Shown here: positions 53,242 to 61,875 of the stretch, piece after piece
How positions within the stretch are numbered: position 1 is the first letter of the stretch
How the letters are laid out: each line of letters starts with the position of its first letter
Source: Nocardia donostiensis
Lineage (GTDB): Bacteria; Actinomycetota; Actinomycetes; Mycobacteriales; Mycobacteriaceae
Direction of reading: 5' to 3'
Length of the DNA: 64,000 nucleotides
Assembly: GCF_002081715.1 (NCBI RefSeq)
Contig: NZ_MUKP01000025.1
Span: 1 to 64,000 of the forward strand
Program-made: the position numbers and the translations under genes
The notes under the pieces: model-generated
Database searches by the model: none
What the model saw: the letters and a program-made list of their open reading frames with translations, nothing else
What the model was told of the DNA's origin: nothing

Positions 53242-54456
53242 ATGACGAGCCTGCCTTCTTTCCCTGCTCTGGACGAACGACCGCTCGACACCTGCATCCG
53301 GCTACAGAAGATCGCCCCGGTGGTCGAAGTGGAGTTCCCGGGAGGTGTGCCCGCATACGTGGCTCTGACCCATAACGCCGTGCAGGAGATCCTTGCCGGT
53401 GACAACAAGACCTTTGCGCGGGACCCGAAGCATTGGCCCGCGCTGTACGACGGTTCGATCCCGGAAGATTGGCCTTTCCGGGCCATTGTTCAGGGGGATC
53501 ACCTGTCCACCAAGGACGGGCAGGATCATCGGCGGCTGCGCAGCCTCGTCGGCAAGGGCTTCACGCCGTCCCGCGTGCAGGCCATGGAACCGCGGGTTCA
53601 GCAGCTCATCGACGAACTGCTCGACAAGGTGGCGGCGGCCGGCGACGGAGTCGACCTGGTCCCCACCTTCTGTGACGCCCTACCCATGGCTGTGATCAGC
53701 GAGCTGTTCGGGGTGCCCGAGTCGGAACGCGCCCAGCTGCGTAAGTGGACTCTGGACTCGCTGTCGCAGACCGCGACACCCGAGGAGGCGTTCCAAACTC
53801 AGCTCGATCTCCGTGGCTACCTGTACCAACTGGTCGAGCGCAAGCAGAACGACCCCACCGACGACCTCACCACCGACCTGGTGCGGGCGCGCGACGAAGG
53901 CGACCGGCTCACCACCGACGAACTGGTCGCCATCCTGTGGCTCATGCTCATCGCCGGCCATGAGACCACCGTCTATCTGCTCGGGAACGCCGTCGTCGCG
54001 ATGGCGCGCCATCCCGAACAACTCGCCCTCGCCAAGGCGGAGAACCGCTGGGCGGATGTGGTCGAGGAGACCCTACGCTACCGCCACTCCGTAATGATGA
54101 CCAGCTTCCGGTTCACCCTCGAGGACGTGACCATCGCCGGTGTACCGATCCCCAAGGGGAACGCGGTGGGCGTGGTCTACCAAGCGGCCGGCGTCGACAG
54201 CCTGCAGCACGGTGACACCGCGAACGAGTTCGATATGACCCGCTCCAACGCGGGCACACTCGGTTTCGGCCACGGACCCCGCTTCTGCATCGGCGCACCG
54301 CTGGCCCGACTGGAAGGCCGGCTCGCGCTGTCCACGCTGTACCGGCGCTTCCCCGACTTGAGTCTGGCGATCGACCCGGACGATATCCCCTACACCCCAT
54401 CGTTCTTCACCATCGGACCCCTGTCGATCCCGGTGAACCTCGGAACTCCCGCCTGA
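53242..54456 (+). CDS. Cytochrome P450 (CYP105/107-like)
   Basis: A 404-residue bacterial class I P450. The I-helix oxygen motif is LIAGHETT, the K-helix ExxR is VEETLRYR, and the heme loop is LGFGHGPRFCIGAPLAR with the thiolate Cys. The N-terminus (FPALDERPLDTCIRLQKIAP) lacks a membrane anchor. It needs ferredoxin partners, none of which is adjacent. ATG 53242 is chosen with GAAGGG about 8 bases upstream, since the extension to 53197 is basic and non-conserved. The substrate is unknown. Confidence 0.87.
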   Translation: MTSLPSFPALDERPLDTCIRLQKIAPVVEVEFPGGVPAYVALTHNAVQEILAGDNKTFARDPKHWPALYDGSIPEDWPFRAIVQGDHLSTKDGQDHRRLRSLVGKGFTPSRVQAMEPRVQQLIDELLDKVAAAGDGVDLVPTFCDALPMAVISELFGVPESERAQLRKWTLDSLSQTATPEEAFQTQLDLRGYLYQLVERKQNDPTDDLTTDLVRARDEGDRLTTDELVAILWLMLIAGHETTVYLLGNAVVAMARHPEQLALAKAENRWADVVEETLRYRHSVMMTSFRFTLEDVTIAGVPIPKGNAVGVVYQAAGVDSLQHGDTANEFDMTRSNAGTLGFGHGPRFCIGAPLARLEGRLALSTLYRRFPDLSLAIDPDDIPYTPSFFTIGPLSIPVNLGTPA

Positions 54457-54542
54457 TCCGCGTTCGGGTCGAATGCCCTCGGTGGCCCGCGCAGCGCGGC
54501 CGCCGGGGCACACCGCGCCCGGCCCCGCTGCGTCGCTGCGGA

Positions 54543-54570
54543 CCCATCATCCCGGCACCGGGATGATGGG
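54543..54570. terminator. Hairpin between convergent P450 and deazaflavin genes
   Basis: A perfect 13-bp stem, CCCATCATCCCGG (54543-54555) with CCGGGATGATGGG (54558-54570), and a 2-base spacer. It lies midway between the two convergent stops (54456 and 54606) and can serve both transcripts. Confidence 0.7.
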
Positions 54571-54605
54571 GGTCGCCGGGTGCGACCGTCCTGTCGGCGG
54601 CGAGG

Positions 54606-55088
54606 TCAGGGAGTGCGCGGTTCCAGGATGAACACGGGGATGCGGCGTTCGGTCCAGGACTGGTAGGTGTCGAAATCCGCGTACAACTCAACCAGTTTCG
54701 GCCATAACTGTTCCCGTTCGGCATCGCCGGCCAGGCGCGCGTGGACCGGTAGGCTTTCCCTGCCGATCTGTACGGTGGTATCCGGGCGGGCCAGCAGGTT
54801 GTGATACCACTGCGGGTTCTTCGCCAAGCCGCCCTGGGAAGCCACGACCACGAGATCGTCGCCGTCGCGCAGGAACAGCAGCGGGACGGTGAATTCCTTG
54901 CCGGATTTTCGGCCGCGGTGTTCCAGCAGCAGGGTCGGGACGGGGTTGCGGAAGCCCGCACCCACCCGCCACTTTCCGCCGACCCGGCCGCCGGTGCGGC
55001 GGTAGAGCCACACGTTGATCTCAGACATCGCTTTGATGAACTTCGGAACCAGCGGTGAATCCAGCTGCTTGGGACGGCTGCTCGGCAT
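54606..55088 (-). CDS. Deazaflavin (F420)-dependent nitroreductase-family protein (Ddn-like)
   Basis: A 160-residue protein of the DDN/flavin-split-barrel family: GFRNPVPTLLLEHRGRKSGK, EFTVPLLFLRDGDDLVVVAS, NPQWYHNLLARPDTTVQIG, YADFDTYQSWTERRIPVFIL. These proteins bind F420H2 and reduce nitroimidazoles, quinones or other substrates. It is last in the six-gene minus-strand cluster that begins with the aldehyde dehydrogenase, 21 bp after the TetR gene. The substrate is not known. Confidence 0.87.
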   Translation of the reverse strand: MPSSRPKQLDSPLVPKFIKAMSEINVWLYRRTGGRVGGKWRVGAGFRNPVPTLLLEHRGRKSGKEFTVPLLFLRDGDDLVVVASQGGLAKNPQWYHNLLARPDTTVQIGRESLPVHARLAGDAEREQLWPKLVELYADFDTYQSWTERRIPVFILEPRTP

Positions 55089-55109
55089 GTTCTTTCCGAT
55101 CGGGGTGTT

Positions 55110-55688
55110 TCAGCGCAGGATCAGCAGGGCGGATTTCTCGATGAGGTCGGCGATATCGGCGTAGGAGGCATAGCCCATACCGGCCCGCACCAGCGCCCCC
55201 GCGTAGAGCAGTTCGAGGGAGACCACCACGTCGTTGTCGGCGTCGGGGCCGAGGGCTCGTTCGATCCGTTTGCGGATCTCGCCGCCGATCCGGGCGCGTA
55301 GATGTGCGACATCGGGGTCGCGGCCGAGCATGGCGCTGGTGACCGCGCCGGAGACCTCCTGTTCGTCGGCCACCAGCATGGCGATACTGCGCAGCTCGGC
55401 CACCACCCGCACCACAGGGTCGGGATCGTCGCTGGCCGGGGACGGCGCGGCCATCAGTCGCCGCCAGAAGATTTCGGCGACCAGGTGTTCCTTGGACGAG
55501 AAGTAGGTGTACGCGGTGGCGGTGCCCACCCCGGCCGCTGCCGCGACCATCCGGATCGTCATCCCCGCGAAACCCTCTCGGGCCAGCACCTCCACCGCTG
55601 CCTTGGTCAGCTTGTCGACAGTGTCGGCCTGTTTCGCGGTGAGGCGACGGCGCGTCGCCTCCACCGCCACGGAATCACCTTCGGGCAT
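55110..55688 (-). CDS. TetR family regulator of the oxidative cluster
   Basis: A 192-residue TetR regulator: TKAAVEVLAREGFAGMTIRM, VAAAAGVGTATAYTYFSSKE is the helix-turn-helix. It lies 18 bp downstream of the FAD dehydrogenase and upstream of the deazaflavin gene, all on one strand, so it is part of the operon it probably controls. In M. tuberculosis a TetR gene (Rv0767c) sits in the related region beside aldA. Candidate sites are the inverted repeats at 60362-60373 and 60575-60598. Confidence 0.86.
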   Translation of the reverse strand: MPEGDSVAVEATRRRLTAKQADTVDKLTKAAVEVLAREGFAGMTIRMVAAAAGVGTATAYTYFSSKEHLVAEIFWRRLMAAPSPASDDPDPVVRVVAELRSIAMLVADEQEVSGAVTSAMLGRDPDVAHLRARIGGEIRKRIERALGPDADNDVVVSLELLYAGALVRAGMGYASYADIADLIEKSALLILR

Positions 55689-55706
55689 GTGTCTGGATCC
55701 TACCGA

Positions 55707-57170
55707 TCAGTTCTTCGCGGCCGCGATGCCGGCACGTCGGCCGTAGAAGCTGCCATCGCCAAGCGATGCGCCGCTGACGTACCCGCCTGCGCAGATCCCG
55801 GAGGTGCAGCGACCCGCCGCGAACAAGCCGGCAATGGCTGCACCGTCGACATGCAGCACCCGCGAATCCAGGTCGGTGCGTAACCCGCCCAGGGTGAAAC
55901 CGGCGGTGAAACCACGCATATCGAACGCGGCCACCGGGCCTTCGATCGGTTTCACCCATTCCGGTTTCTTGCCGAGCAGCGGGTCTTTGCCTTCTGCGGC
56001 GTGCCGGTTGTAGCAGTCCACCGTCGATTGCAGTGCCAGTGCGGGCAGCCCCATATCGGTCTCGAGTTCGGCCACTGTTTCCGCAGCCCAGGTGGGCGGC
56101 TGCCGGAAGAACGGCGTGGAGGTCTCGGTGGTGAGCGCCTCCTCGTAGGCGGCCTCGCCGATCACCAGGTACGCCTGGTTCTCCTGCTGGAGCAGGGTTG
56201 CCTGCCCGATCCGGCCGGGATAGGTGTCCTCGGCGATATAGCGCTGACCACGGCCGTTGACCATGATGCCGCGCGCCATCATCTGCGGATCACCGAAGAA
56301 CGCGACCTCCGTGGCGTCCATATGCGCCAGTTCCGCACCGAGTGCCTGGGCCACCCGGATGGCAATGCCGTCGTGTTCTTCGATCGCGGCGCCGGGCCGT
56401 CCGATCAGGCGCGGCGCATACCCTTCGATCATCTGTTCCTGATAGGCGAAGCTGCCGGTGGCGAGCACGACGCCGCGCCGCGCGCGGATCGCGACCGGCT
56501 TGCCATACTGTTTGGCGATCACCCCGACCACCCGGTCGCCGTCGACGACGAGCCGCTGCAGACGGGTGTCGTATTCGACGCCGACACCGAGCTTTTCGGC
56601 GGTTTCGGCCAGCGGCTTCATCAGCATGTAGCCGCCACCCTTCTGGCCGGTGCGTTTGTTCTGCATCTGCGGGACGTGCCCGCGCGGCGCGGGCGTGGCG
56701 ATGGTGTTGAACGGGGCGGCGTTCTCGCCGCCGGAGTACATCAGTCCTTCGTCGTGCGGTGGCTCCCAGCCGGGTTCGCCCCAGAACGCCTCCTTGAACG
56801 GCACACCGCAGTCGACCAGCCAGTCGTAGTGCTCGAGACTGCCGCGGCAGTAGTCGGCGATTTTGGCCTTGTCCGCGCCCGGGCCGACGGCGGCGAGCAG
56901 GAACTTCTCCATGTTCTCCTGGCTGTCCTCGAAACCGAGCGCCCGCTGCAACGGGGTGCCGCCGCCCAGGTAGATGAAACCGCCTGCCAGCGCGGCGGCC
57001 CCGCCCCAGCCGCTGGTGCGTTCCAGGATCAGCACGTCCGCGCCGGCGCGTGCGGCCTCGATTGCGGCGCAGACCCCGGCGATGCCGTAGCCGGCGACGA
57101 CGACATCGGCGGTGCGGTCCCAGGTGACTTCGGCGGCGGGCAGCGGTCGAATGCTTGCGGCATCAGCCAT
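55707..57170 (-). CDS. FAD-dependent dehydrogenase, 3-ketosteroid dehydrogenase-like
   Basis: A 487-residue flavoprotein of the fumarate-reductase/KstD superfamily. The FAD motif is VVVAGYGIAGVCAAIEAARA, then GGAAALAGGFIYLGGGTPLQ; late flavin contacts are FTAGFTLGGLRTDLDS and GLFAAGRCTSGICAGGYVSG. It is shorter than typical KstD (about 560) and resembles M. tuberculosis Rv0785-type enzymes. The likely reaction is flavin-dependent desaturation or reduction of a ketone-bearing ring. It starts 3 bp after the HIBADH-like gene. Confidence 0.85.
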   Translation of the reverse strand: MADAASIRPLPAAEVTWDRTADVVVAGYGIAGVCAAIEAARAGADVLILERTSGWGGAAALAGGFIYLGGGTPLQRALGFEDSQENMEKFLLAAVGPGADKAKIADYCRGSLEHYDWLVDCGVPFKEAFWGEPGWEPPHDEGLMYSGGENAAPFNTIATPAPRGHVPQMQNKRTGQKGGGYMLMKPLAETAEKLGVGVEYDTRLQRLVVDGDRVVGVIAKQYGKPVAIRARRGVVLATGSFAYQEQMIEGYAPRLIGRPGAAIEEHDGIAIRVAQALGAELAHMDATEVAFFGDPQMMARGIMVNGRGQRYIAEDTYPGRIGQATLLQQENQAYLVIGEAAYEEALTTETSTPFFRQPPTWAAETVAELETDMGLPALALQSTVDCYNRHAAEGKDPLLGKKPEWVKPIEGPVAAFDMRGFTAGFTLGGLRTDLDSRVLHVDGAAIAGLFAAGRCTSGICAGGYVSGASLGDGSFYGRRAGIAAAKN

Positions 57171-57173
57171 GAT

Positions 57174-58067
57174 CTACGGTTCCTCACTATCGCTGTGTGC
57201 GTGCCGCTCGGTGCCGACACCCAGTCCGGGGCCGAGACCGTCCAGGGCGAGCCCGGCCAGCGGCAAGTCGACTCCGAGCTTGCCGCCGAGCTCCAGCGCC
57301 AGCCCGAGATCCTTCTCGCCGAGATTACGGACGTGGCGCAGAATCGGCAGCCAGAAATCGCCCTCGGCGATCGGGGCGGTGGTGTCGCGCAACATGATCG
57401 CGCCCGCGCCGCCGGTGACCGCATCGGTATGCCGGACCACTTTGCCCAATTGGGTGATATCCAGCCCGGCGGCCTCGGCCAGGCGTTGCGCTTCGGTGGC
57501 GGCGGTGAAGGAGACGAAATGCACGAGGTTGCGTGCCAGCTTCATCCGGGTGCCCGCACCCACGGGACCGGCGTGCACGATCAGATCGGCGAAGGTGGCG
57601 AATGGTTCGCGCACGGCCGCGACCGCGGTATCGCTGCCGCCGAGCAGCACCGCCAGCCTGCCCTGGTCTGCGCCTGGCGCGCCGCCGCTGACCGGTGCGT
57701 CCACGAATTCCGCGCCGTGTTCGGCGCAGCGGTCGGCCAGTTCCTCGGCGGTGCCGTCGCTGATCGTGGAATGGACTGCGACAACGGTTCCCGGCGCGGC
57801 AGCACCCAGCACCCCGTCGGGTCCGGTGAGCACGGAACGCACCTGCGCATCGTCCACGACAGCGATCGAGATGAGCTCGCATTGCGCGGCGACCTCGGCC
57901 GGGGTGGCTGCCGCTTCGGCTCCGGCCTCGGTGAACGGCTCGACCGCTTCCGGCCGGGTATCGCAGACGGTCAGGCCGCCGGACCAGGTCAGCAGGCGTT
58001 TTGCCATGGGCGCCCCCATCGACCCGAGACCGATGAAACCGACCCGCAGGCCGGCCCCGGCGCTCAT
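57174..58067 (-). CDS. 3-hydroxyisobutyrate dehydrogenase-like oxidoreductase
   Basis: A 297-residue beta-hydroxyacid dehydrogenase. The NAD(P) fold is VGFIGLGSMGAPMAKRLL, the substrate motif FVDAPVSGGAPGADQGRLAV, and the catalytic Lys lies in VGAGTRMKLARNLVHFVSFT. It resembles M. tuberculosis Rv0770, which lies beside Rv0769 and aldA, like its neighbours here. The start overlaps the SDR stop by 4 bases (ATGA). The substrate is probably a pathway intermediate rather than valine-derived hydroxyisobutyrate; that is inferred from the context. Confidence 0.88.
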   Translation of the reverse strand: MSAGAGLRVGFIGLGSMGAPMAKRLLTWSGGLTVCDTRPEAVEPFTEAGAEAAATPAEVAAQCELISIAVVDDAQVRSVLTGPDGVLGAAAPGTVVAVHSTISDGTAEELADRCAEHGAEFVDAPVSGGAPGADQGRLAVLLGGSDTAVAAVREPFATFADLIVHAGPVGAGTRMKLARNLVHFVSFTAATEAQRLAEAAGLDITQLGKVVRHTDAVTGGAGAIMLRDTTAPIAEGDFWLPILRHVRNLGEKDLGLALELGGKLGVDLPLAGLALDGLGPGLGVGTERHAHSDSEEP

Positions 58068-58816
58068 GAGCGGATCACCTGGCCGCCATCGATATTGAAG
58101 ATCTGCCCGGTAACCCAGCTCGCCTCATCCGACAGCAGGTATAGCACCGCGCCGACCAGATCCTCCGGTGTGCCCATCCGCTTGAGCGGCAGCCGCTTGA
58201 CGATGTCGTCGACGATGGCAGCGGGGGTGGCCGTTTTGGTGGCTTCGGTGTCGATCGGGCCGGGCGCGATGGCGTTGATCCGGATATTGGAACCGCCGAG
58301 TTCGGTGGCCAGTTGCTGGGTGAGGCCGTTGACGCCGACCTTCGCCAGCCCGTAGAAGCCGGAGTACAGCCAGGCCGCGGTGGAGGACTGGTTGACGATG
58401 GAGCCGCCGCCGCGTGCGGTCATGTGCTGCCAGACCGCGCGGGTCATCACCAGCGCGCCGTCCTGGTTCACCGACATGAACTTCTTGTAGTAGTCCCACG
58501 GCACGGTGAGCAGCAGGTCCAGTTTCATATCGCCGTAGATGGCGGCGTTGTTGACCAGATGGTCGATGCCGCCGTACTGCTCGACGGTGTAATCGGCCAG
58601 CGCTGCGGCCGAATCCGGGTCGGCGACGTCGACGGTGTGGAAGGACGCGGTGCCGCCGTTTGCGGTGATCTTGTCGGCGACCGCCTGCCCGGCCGCGGCA
58701 TTGAGATCGGCGACGACAACCGAGGCGCCTTCGCCGGCCAGCGCTTCGGCATAGGCGGCGCCGATACCGCGGGCCGCTCCGGTGACGATGGCCGACCTGC
58801 CGGTGAAACGGGCCAT
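58064..58816 (-). CDS. Short-chain dehydrogenase (Rv0769-like)
   Basis: A 250-residue classical SDR: AIVTGAARGIGAAYAEALAG, NNAAIYG, catalytic SSTAAWLYSGFYGLAKVGV and NAIAPGPIDTEAT. The C-terminal SWVTGQIFNIDGGQVIRS is typical. ATG 58816 has AAGGAG 8 bases upstream; the in-frame region further up reads into the aldehyde dehydrogenase end and has no coding character. It lies 61 bp after the aldehyde dehydrogenase. It matches the aldA-SDR-HIBADH order of Rv0768-Rv0770. Confidence 0.9.
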   Translation of the reverse strand: MARFTGRSAIVTGAARGIGAAYAEALAGEGASVVVADLNAAAGQAVADKITANGGTASFHTVDVADPDSAAALADYTVEQYGGIDHLVNNAAIYGDMKLDLLLTVPWDYYKKFMSVNQDGALVMTRAVWQHMTARGGGSIVNQSSTAAWLYSGFYGLAKVGVNGLTQQLATELGGSNIRINAIAPGPIDTEATKTATPAAIVDDIVKRLPLKRMGTPEDLVGAVLYLLSDEASWVTGQIFNIDGGQVIRS

Positions 58817-58877
58817 GATGGGTGCTCCTTTGTGGGGGAAAGCTCGGGGCGGATTCGTGGGGAGTGGCTGAGAGTGG

Positions 58878-60347
58878 CTACTGAGAGGTGGCCACGAGCT
58901 TGGTCTCCAGGTATTCCTCGAACCCGGCGACGCCCATTTCCCGGCCGATACCGGACTGTTTGTACCCGCCGAACGGCGCATCGGCGCTGTACCAGATACC
59001 GCCGTTGACCGCGATCGTTCCGGTGCGTACGCGATCGGTGACGTGCCGGATGCGGTCGGGGTCGTTGCTCCAGACTTCGCCGGACAGCCCGTAGGGGGAG
59101 TCGTTGGCGATGCGGATGGCGTCGTCGTCGCCGTCGTGCGCGATCACCGACAGCACCGGCCCGAAGATCTCCTCGCGGGCCACGGTGGCGGTGTTGTCGA
59201 TATCGGCGATGACGGTGGGATCGATGAAGAAGCCGCGGTCTTTATCGGCCGGTCGGCCACCCCCGACCACGATGCGCCCGCCCTCGTCACGGGCGATCTG
59301 TAGGTAGCGTTCCACCCGGGCGCGCTGCCGGTCGGAGATCAGCGGCCCGCAGATGGTGCCTGGGTTCGTCGGATCTCCCGGTGTGATGCCGCCCAGGGTG
59401 GCGGCCGCGATCTGCACGGCTTCGTCGTAGCGGGCGCGCGGCACCACCAGTCGTGTGTTCAGTGCGCAGCCCTGCCCGGCGTGCACGCATACCGAGAAAC
59501 CGGCGAACCCGACGGCTTTGGCGAGGTCGGCGTCGTCGAGTACGAGGAACGCGGATTTACCGCCGAGTTCGAGGAAGGTTTTCTTCACAGTGGTGGCGGC
59601 GTTGGCCATCACCGCGCGGCCGGTGGCGGTGGAGCCGGTGAAGGTGACCATATCGACGCGGGGGTCGCTGGTCAGCTGGGCACCGAGGCCGTGATCGTCG
59701 GAGGTGACGATATTGATGACGCCCGGGGGGATATCGGTGTGCTCGGCGATGATCGAACCGACCGCGGCCGCGCACCATGGGGTGTCCGGTGCGGGTTTGA
59801 GCACCACGGTGTTTCCTGCGGCGAGGGCGAAACCGAGTTTGGCGAAGTTGATCTGGTGTGGGAAGTTCCACGGCGTAATCGCACCGACGACACCGACCGC
59901 TTCCCGGCGCAGCGATCGGTGGGTTGCGATGCCCATCGGGGAGGCGACGCCGAGATCGGTTTCCCATTTGTAGCTTTCGGCGAGCCGCGCGGCGAAATCG
60001 AGGTCAGCGATGGGGCCTTCCAGTTGCGGGCCGCTGGTGAGCATGATCGGCGCCCCTGCTTCGGCGACGGTGATCGCACGCAGTTCTTCCACCCGGGCCT
60101 GTAGCGCGGTCCGCAGTTGGTCGATGCAGTGGGCGCGGAAGGCGTGGTCGCGGGACCAGTCGGTGTTGTCGAAGGCGGTCCGCGCGGCGGCGATCGCGGT
60201 GTCCATATCGGCCCCGTTGGCGTTGGCCGCGGTGCCGATCACCTCTTCGGTCGCCGGGTTCACGGTCTCGAAGACACCGTTGCCGCCGGCGACCAGCTTG
60301 CCGCCGATCAACAGCTGCGAGCTGTTGTTGGGCAGAAGACTGTGCAT
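58878..60347 (-). CDS. aldA: Aldehyde dehydrogenase (AldA/Rv0768-like)
   Basis: A 489-residue NAD(P)-dependent aldehyde dehydrogenase. AITPWNFPHQINFAK, the cofactor motif FTGSTATGR, the general base in LELGGKSAF, and the catalytic Cys in HAGQGCALNTR are all present; the C-terminus has APFGGYKQSGIGREMGV. It is the first gene of the six-gene minus-strand cluster. The ATG at 60347 is preferred to longer frames, which extend into the regulatory region. No clear ribosome site is seen, so a leaderless or short leader is possible. Confidence 0.91.
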   Translation of the reverse strand: MHSLLPNNSSQLLIGGKLVAGGNGVFETVNPATEEVIGTAANANGADMDTAIAAARTAFDNTDWSRDHAFRAHCIDQLRTALQARVEELRAITVAEAGAPIMLTSGPQLEGPIADLDFAARLAESYKWETDLGVASPMGIATHRSLRREAVGVVGAITPWNFPHQINFAKLGFALAAGNTVVLKPAPDTPWCAAAVGSIIAEHTDIPPGVINIVTSDDHGLGAQLTSDPRVDMVTFTGSTATGRAVMANAATTVKKTFLELGGKSAFLVLDDADLAKAVGFAGFSVCVHAGQGCALNTRLVVPRARYDEAVQIAAATLGGITPGDPTNPGTICGPLISDRQRARVERYLQIARDEGGRIVVGGGRPADKDRGFFIDPTVIADIDNTATVAREEIFGPVLSVIAHDGDDDAIRIANDSPYGLSGEVWSNDPDRIRHVTDRVRTGTIAVNGGIWYSADAPFGGYKQSGIGREMGVAGFEEYLETKLVATSQ

Positions 60348-60660
60348 GCAAGGCCCCAATACTGTCTGGACAGGTGTACGGAATATAGTCCGGATTGCTC
60401 GCCGAGTGCAAGAACTGGTTCTAGCAGTTGGGGCGTTTCCGTTAGTTGCTTCAGAGGTTCTCGATCTCAGGACGCGACCGGTCCTCGCTGCGCTTTCTTT
60501 CTCGGAGTAAGGGTTGCTGATCACGTGATAATCGGCGAATTCATTGTCCGGCCGTGTTGGCGCTGGTACCGTCCAGACACATGTCCAGCTATGTGTCTCT
60601 GTCTCGCGGCACTCGCGTTCGACGTGACGAGAACTCGTTATCGAAGCAGAGGGGGATGTA
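60348..60660. promoter_or_regulatory. Divergent promoter region with KstR-like box and inverted repeats
   Basis: AAGAACTGGTTCTA (60410-60423) resembles the KstR operator TNNAACNNGTTNNA, differing only at one edge base. Also present are CTGTCTGGACAG (60362-60373), ATCACGTGAT (60520-60529) and an 8-bp inverted repeat AGACACAT / ATGTGTCT with an 8-nt spacer (60575-60598). TGTCTGGAC occurs near both ends in opposite orientations. These suit a shared control region for the aldA operon and the P450 operon. Confidence 0.6.
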
Positions 60661-61875
60661 GTGAACGCTGTGTCCGCGCAGTCCGCGCAGCCAGTGACAT
60701 TCGACCCGTACGACTACCGGTTCCACGAGGATCCGTACCCGACGTATCAGCGACTTCGCCAGGAGGCGCCGCTGTACCACAATCCGGACCTGGACTTCTA
60801 CGCGCTGTCCCGGCACGCCGATGTGACCGGCGCGTTCCGGGACAGTGCCCGGCTGTCGAGCGCCAACGGAGTGTCGTTGGACCCGGCAGCGTGGGGACCC
60901 AACGCGCACCGGGTGATGTCGTTTCTGGCGATGGACGACCCGCGACATATGCGGATGCGGCGGCTGGTCTACAAAGGCTTCACACCCAAGCGGGTCGCGG
61001 AGATGGAAGAGCGTATCCGCGATATCACCCTCGAATACCTCGAACCCGCGCTGGAACGCGGCGACTTCGACTGGATCGAAGAAGTCGCCGGCAAACTGCC
61101 GATGGACGTCATCTCCGAACTACTCGGCGTCCCGCGCGGCGACCGCACCGAGATCCGCAGGCTCGCCGACGCGGTGGTGCACCGCGACGACGGCGTTCTC
61201 GACGTACCCGATACCGCGATCGAGGCGTCGCTGAACCTGGTCGTCTACTACGCCGATATGGTCGCCCAGCGCAGGCAGAGCCCAACCGACGATCTGACTT
61301 CGGCACTGTTGGACGCCGAAATCGACGGCGATGCGCTCACCGACGACGAGATCATCGGTTTCATGTTCCTGATGGTGGTGGCGGGTAACGAAACCACCAC
61401 CAAACTGCTCGGCAACGCCCTGTATTGGGCGGGCCGCAACCCGCAGGAGTACGCGAAAGTCGTCGCCGACCCGGAGTTGGTGAGCGACTGGGTGGAAGAA
61501 ACCCTGCGCTACGACACCTCGAGCCAGCTGGTGGCACGTACCGCGGTGGAGGAGCTGCACTATCACGGGGGCACCATCCCGGCAGGTGCCAAGGTGCTGC
61601 TGCTGATCGGTTCGGCCAACCGAGACTCCGACGTCTTCGCCGACGCCGACAGTTATGTGCTGGACCGGGCAGACAAGGGGAACCTGGCCAGTTTCGGTGC
61701 CGGCGTGCACTTCTGCCTCGGCGCGCACCTGGCCCGGCTGGAAGCCGGTGTCGCGCTGCGCGAATTCGCCTCCCGGGTGCGGTCGTACCGGGTACGTGAC
61801 GAGGGGATCGTGCGGGTGCATTCGACCAATGTGCGGGGCTTCGCCAAGCTCCCGATCACCGTGGAGGTGGCGTGA
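60661..61875 (+). CDS. Cytochrome P450, CYP123-like
   Basis: A 404-residue P450: VTFDPYDYRFHEDPYPTYQR at the N-terminus, I-helix VVAGNETTTKLL, K-helix EETLRYDTSS, heme loop FGAGVHFCLGAHLARLE. The N-terminal DPYDYxFHEDPYP and its position next to an Rv0765c-like SDR and an aldA-like operon recall CYP123 (Rv0766c). The GTG at 60661 has GAGGGGG about 5 bases upstream. No ferredoxin gene lies next to it. The substrate is unknown. Confidence 0.88.
   Translation: MNAVSAQSAQPVTFDPYDYRFHEDPYPTYQRLRQEAPLYHNPDLDFYALSRHADVTGAFRDSARLSSANGVSLDPAAWGPNAHRVMSFLAMDDPRHMRMRRLVYKGFTPKRVAEMEERIRDITLEYLEPALERGDFDWIEEVAGKLPMDVISELLGVPRGDRTEIRRLADAVVHRDDGVLDVPDTAIEASLNLVVYYADMVAQRRQSPTDDLTSALLDAEIDGDALTDDEIIGFMFLMVVAGNETTTKLLGNALYWAGRNPQEYAKVVADPELVSDWVEETLRYDTSSQLVARTAVEELHYHGGTIPAGAKVLLLIGSANRDSDVFADADSYVLDRADKGNLASFGAGVHFCLGAHLARLEAGVALREFASRVRSYRVRDEGIVRVHSTNVRGFAKLPITVEVA

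Noticed and set aside
56001..58355. 784-codon plus-strand frame across the FAD-dehydrogenase and HIBADH-like genes
   Set aside because: Shadow of two well-supported minus-strand genes; its translation lacks recognisable domains.
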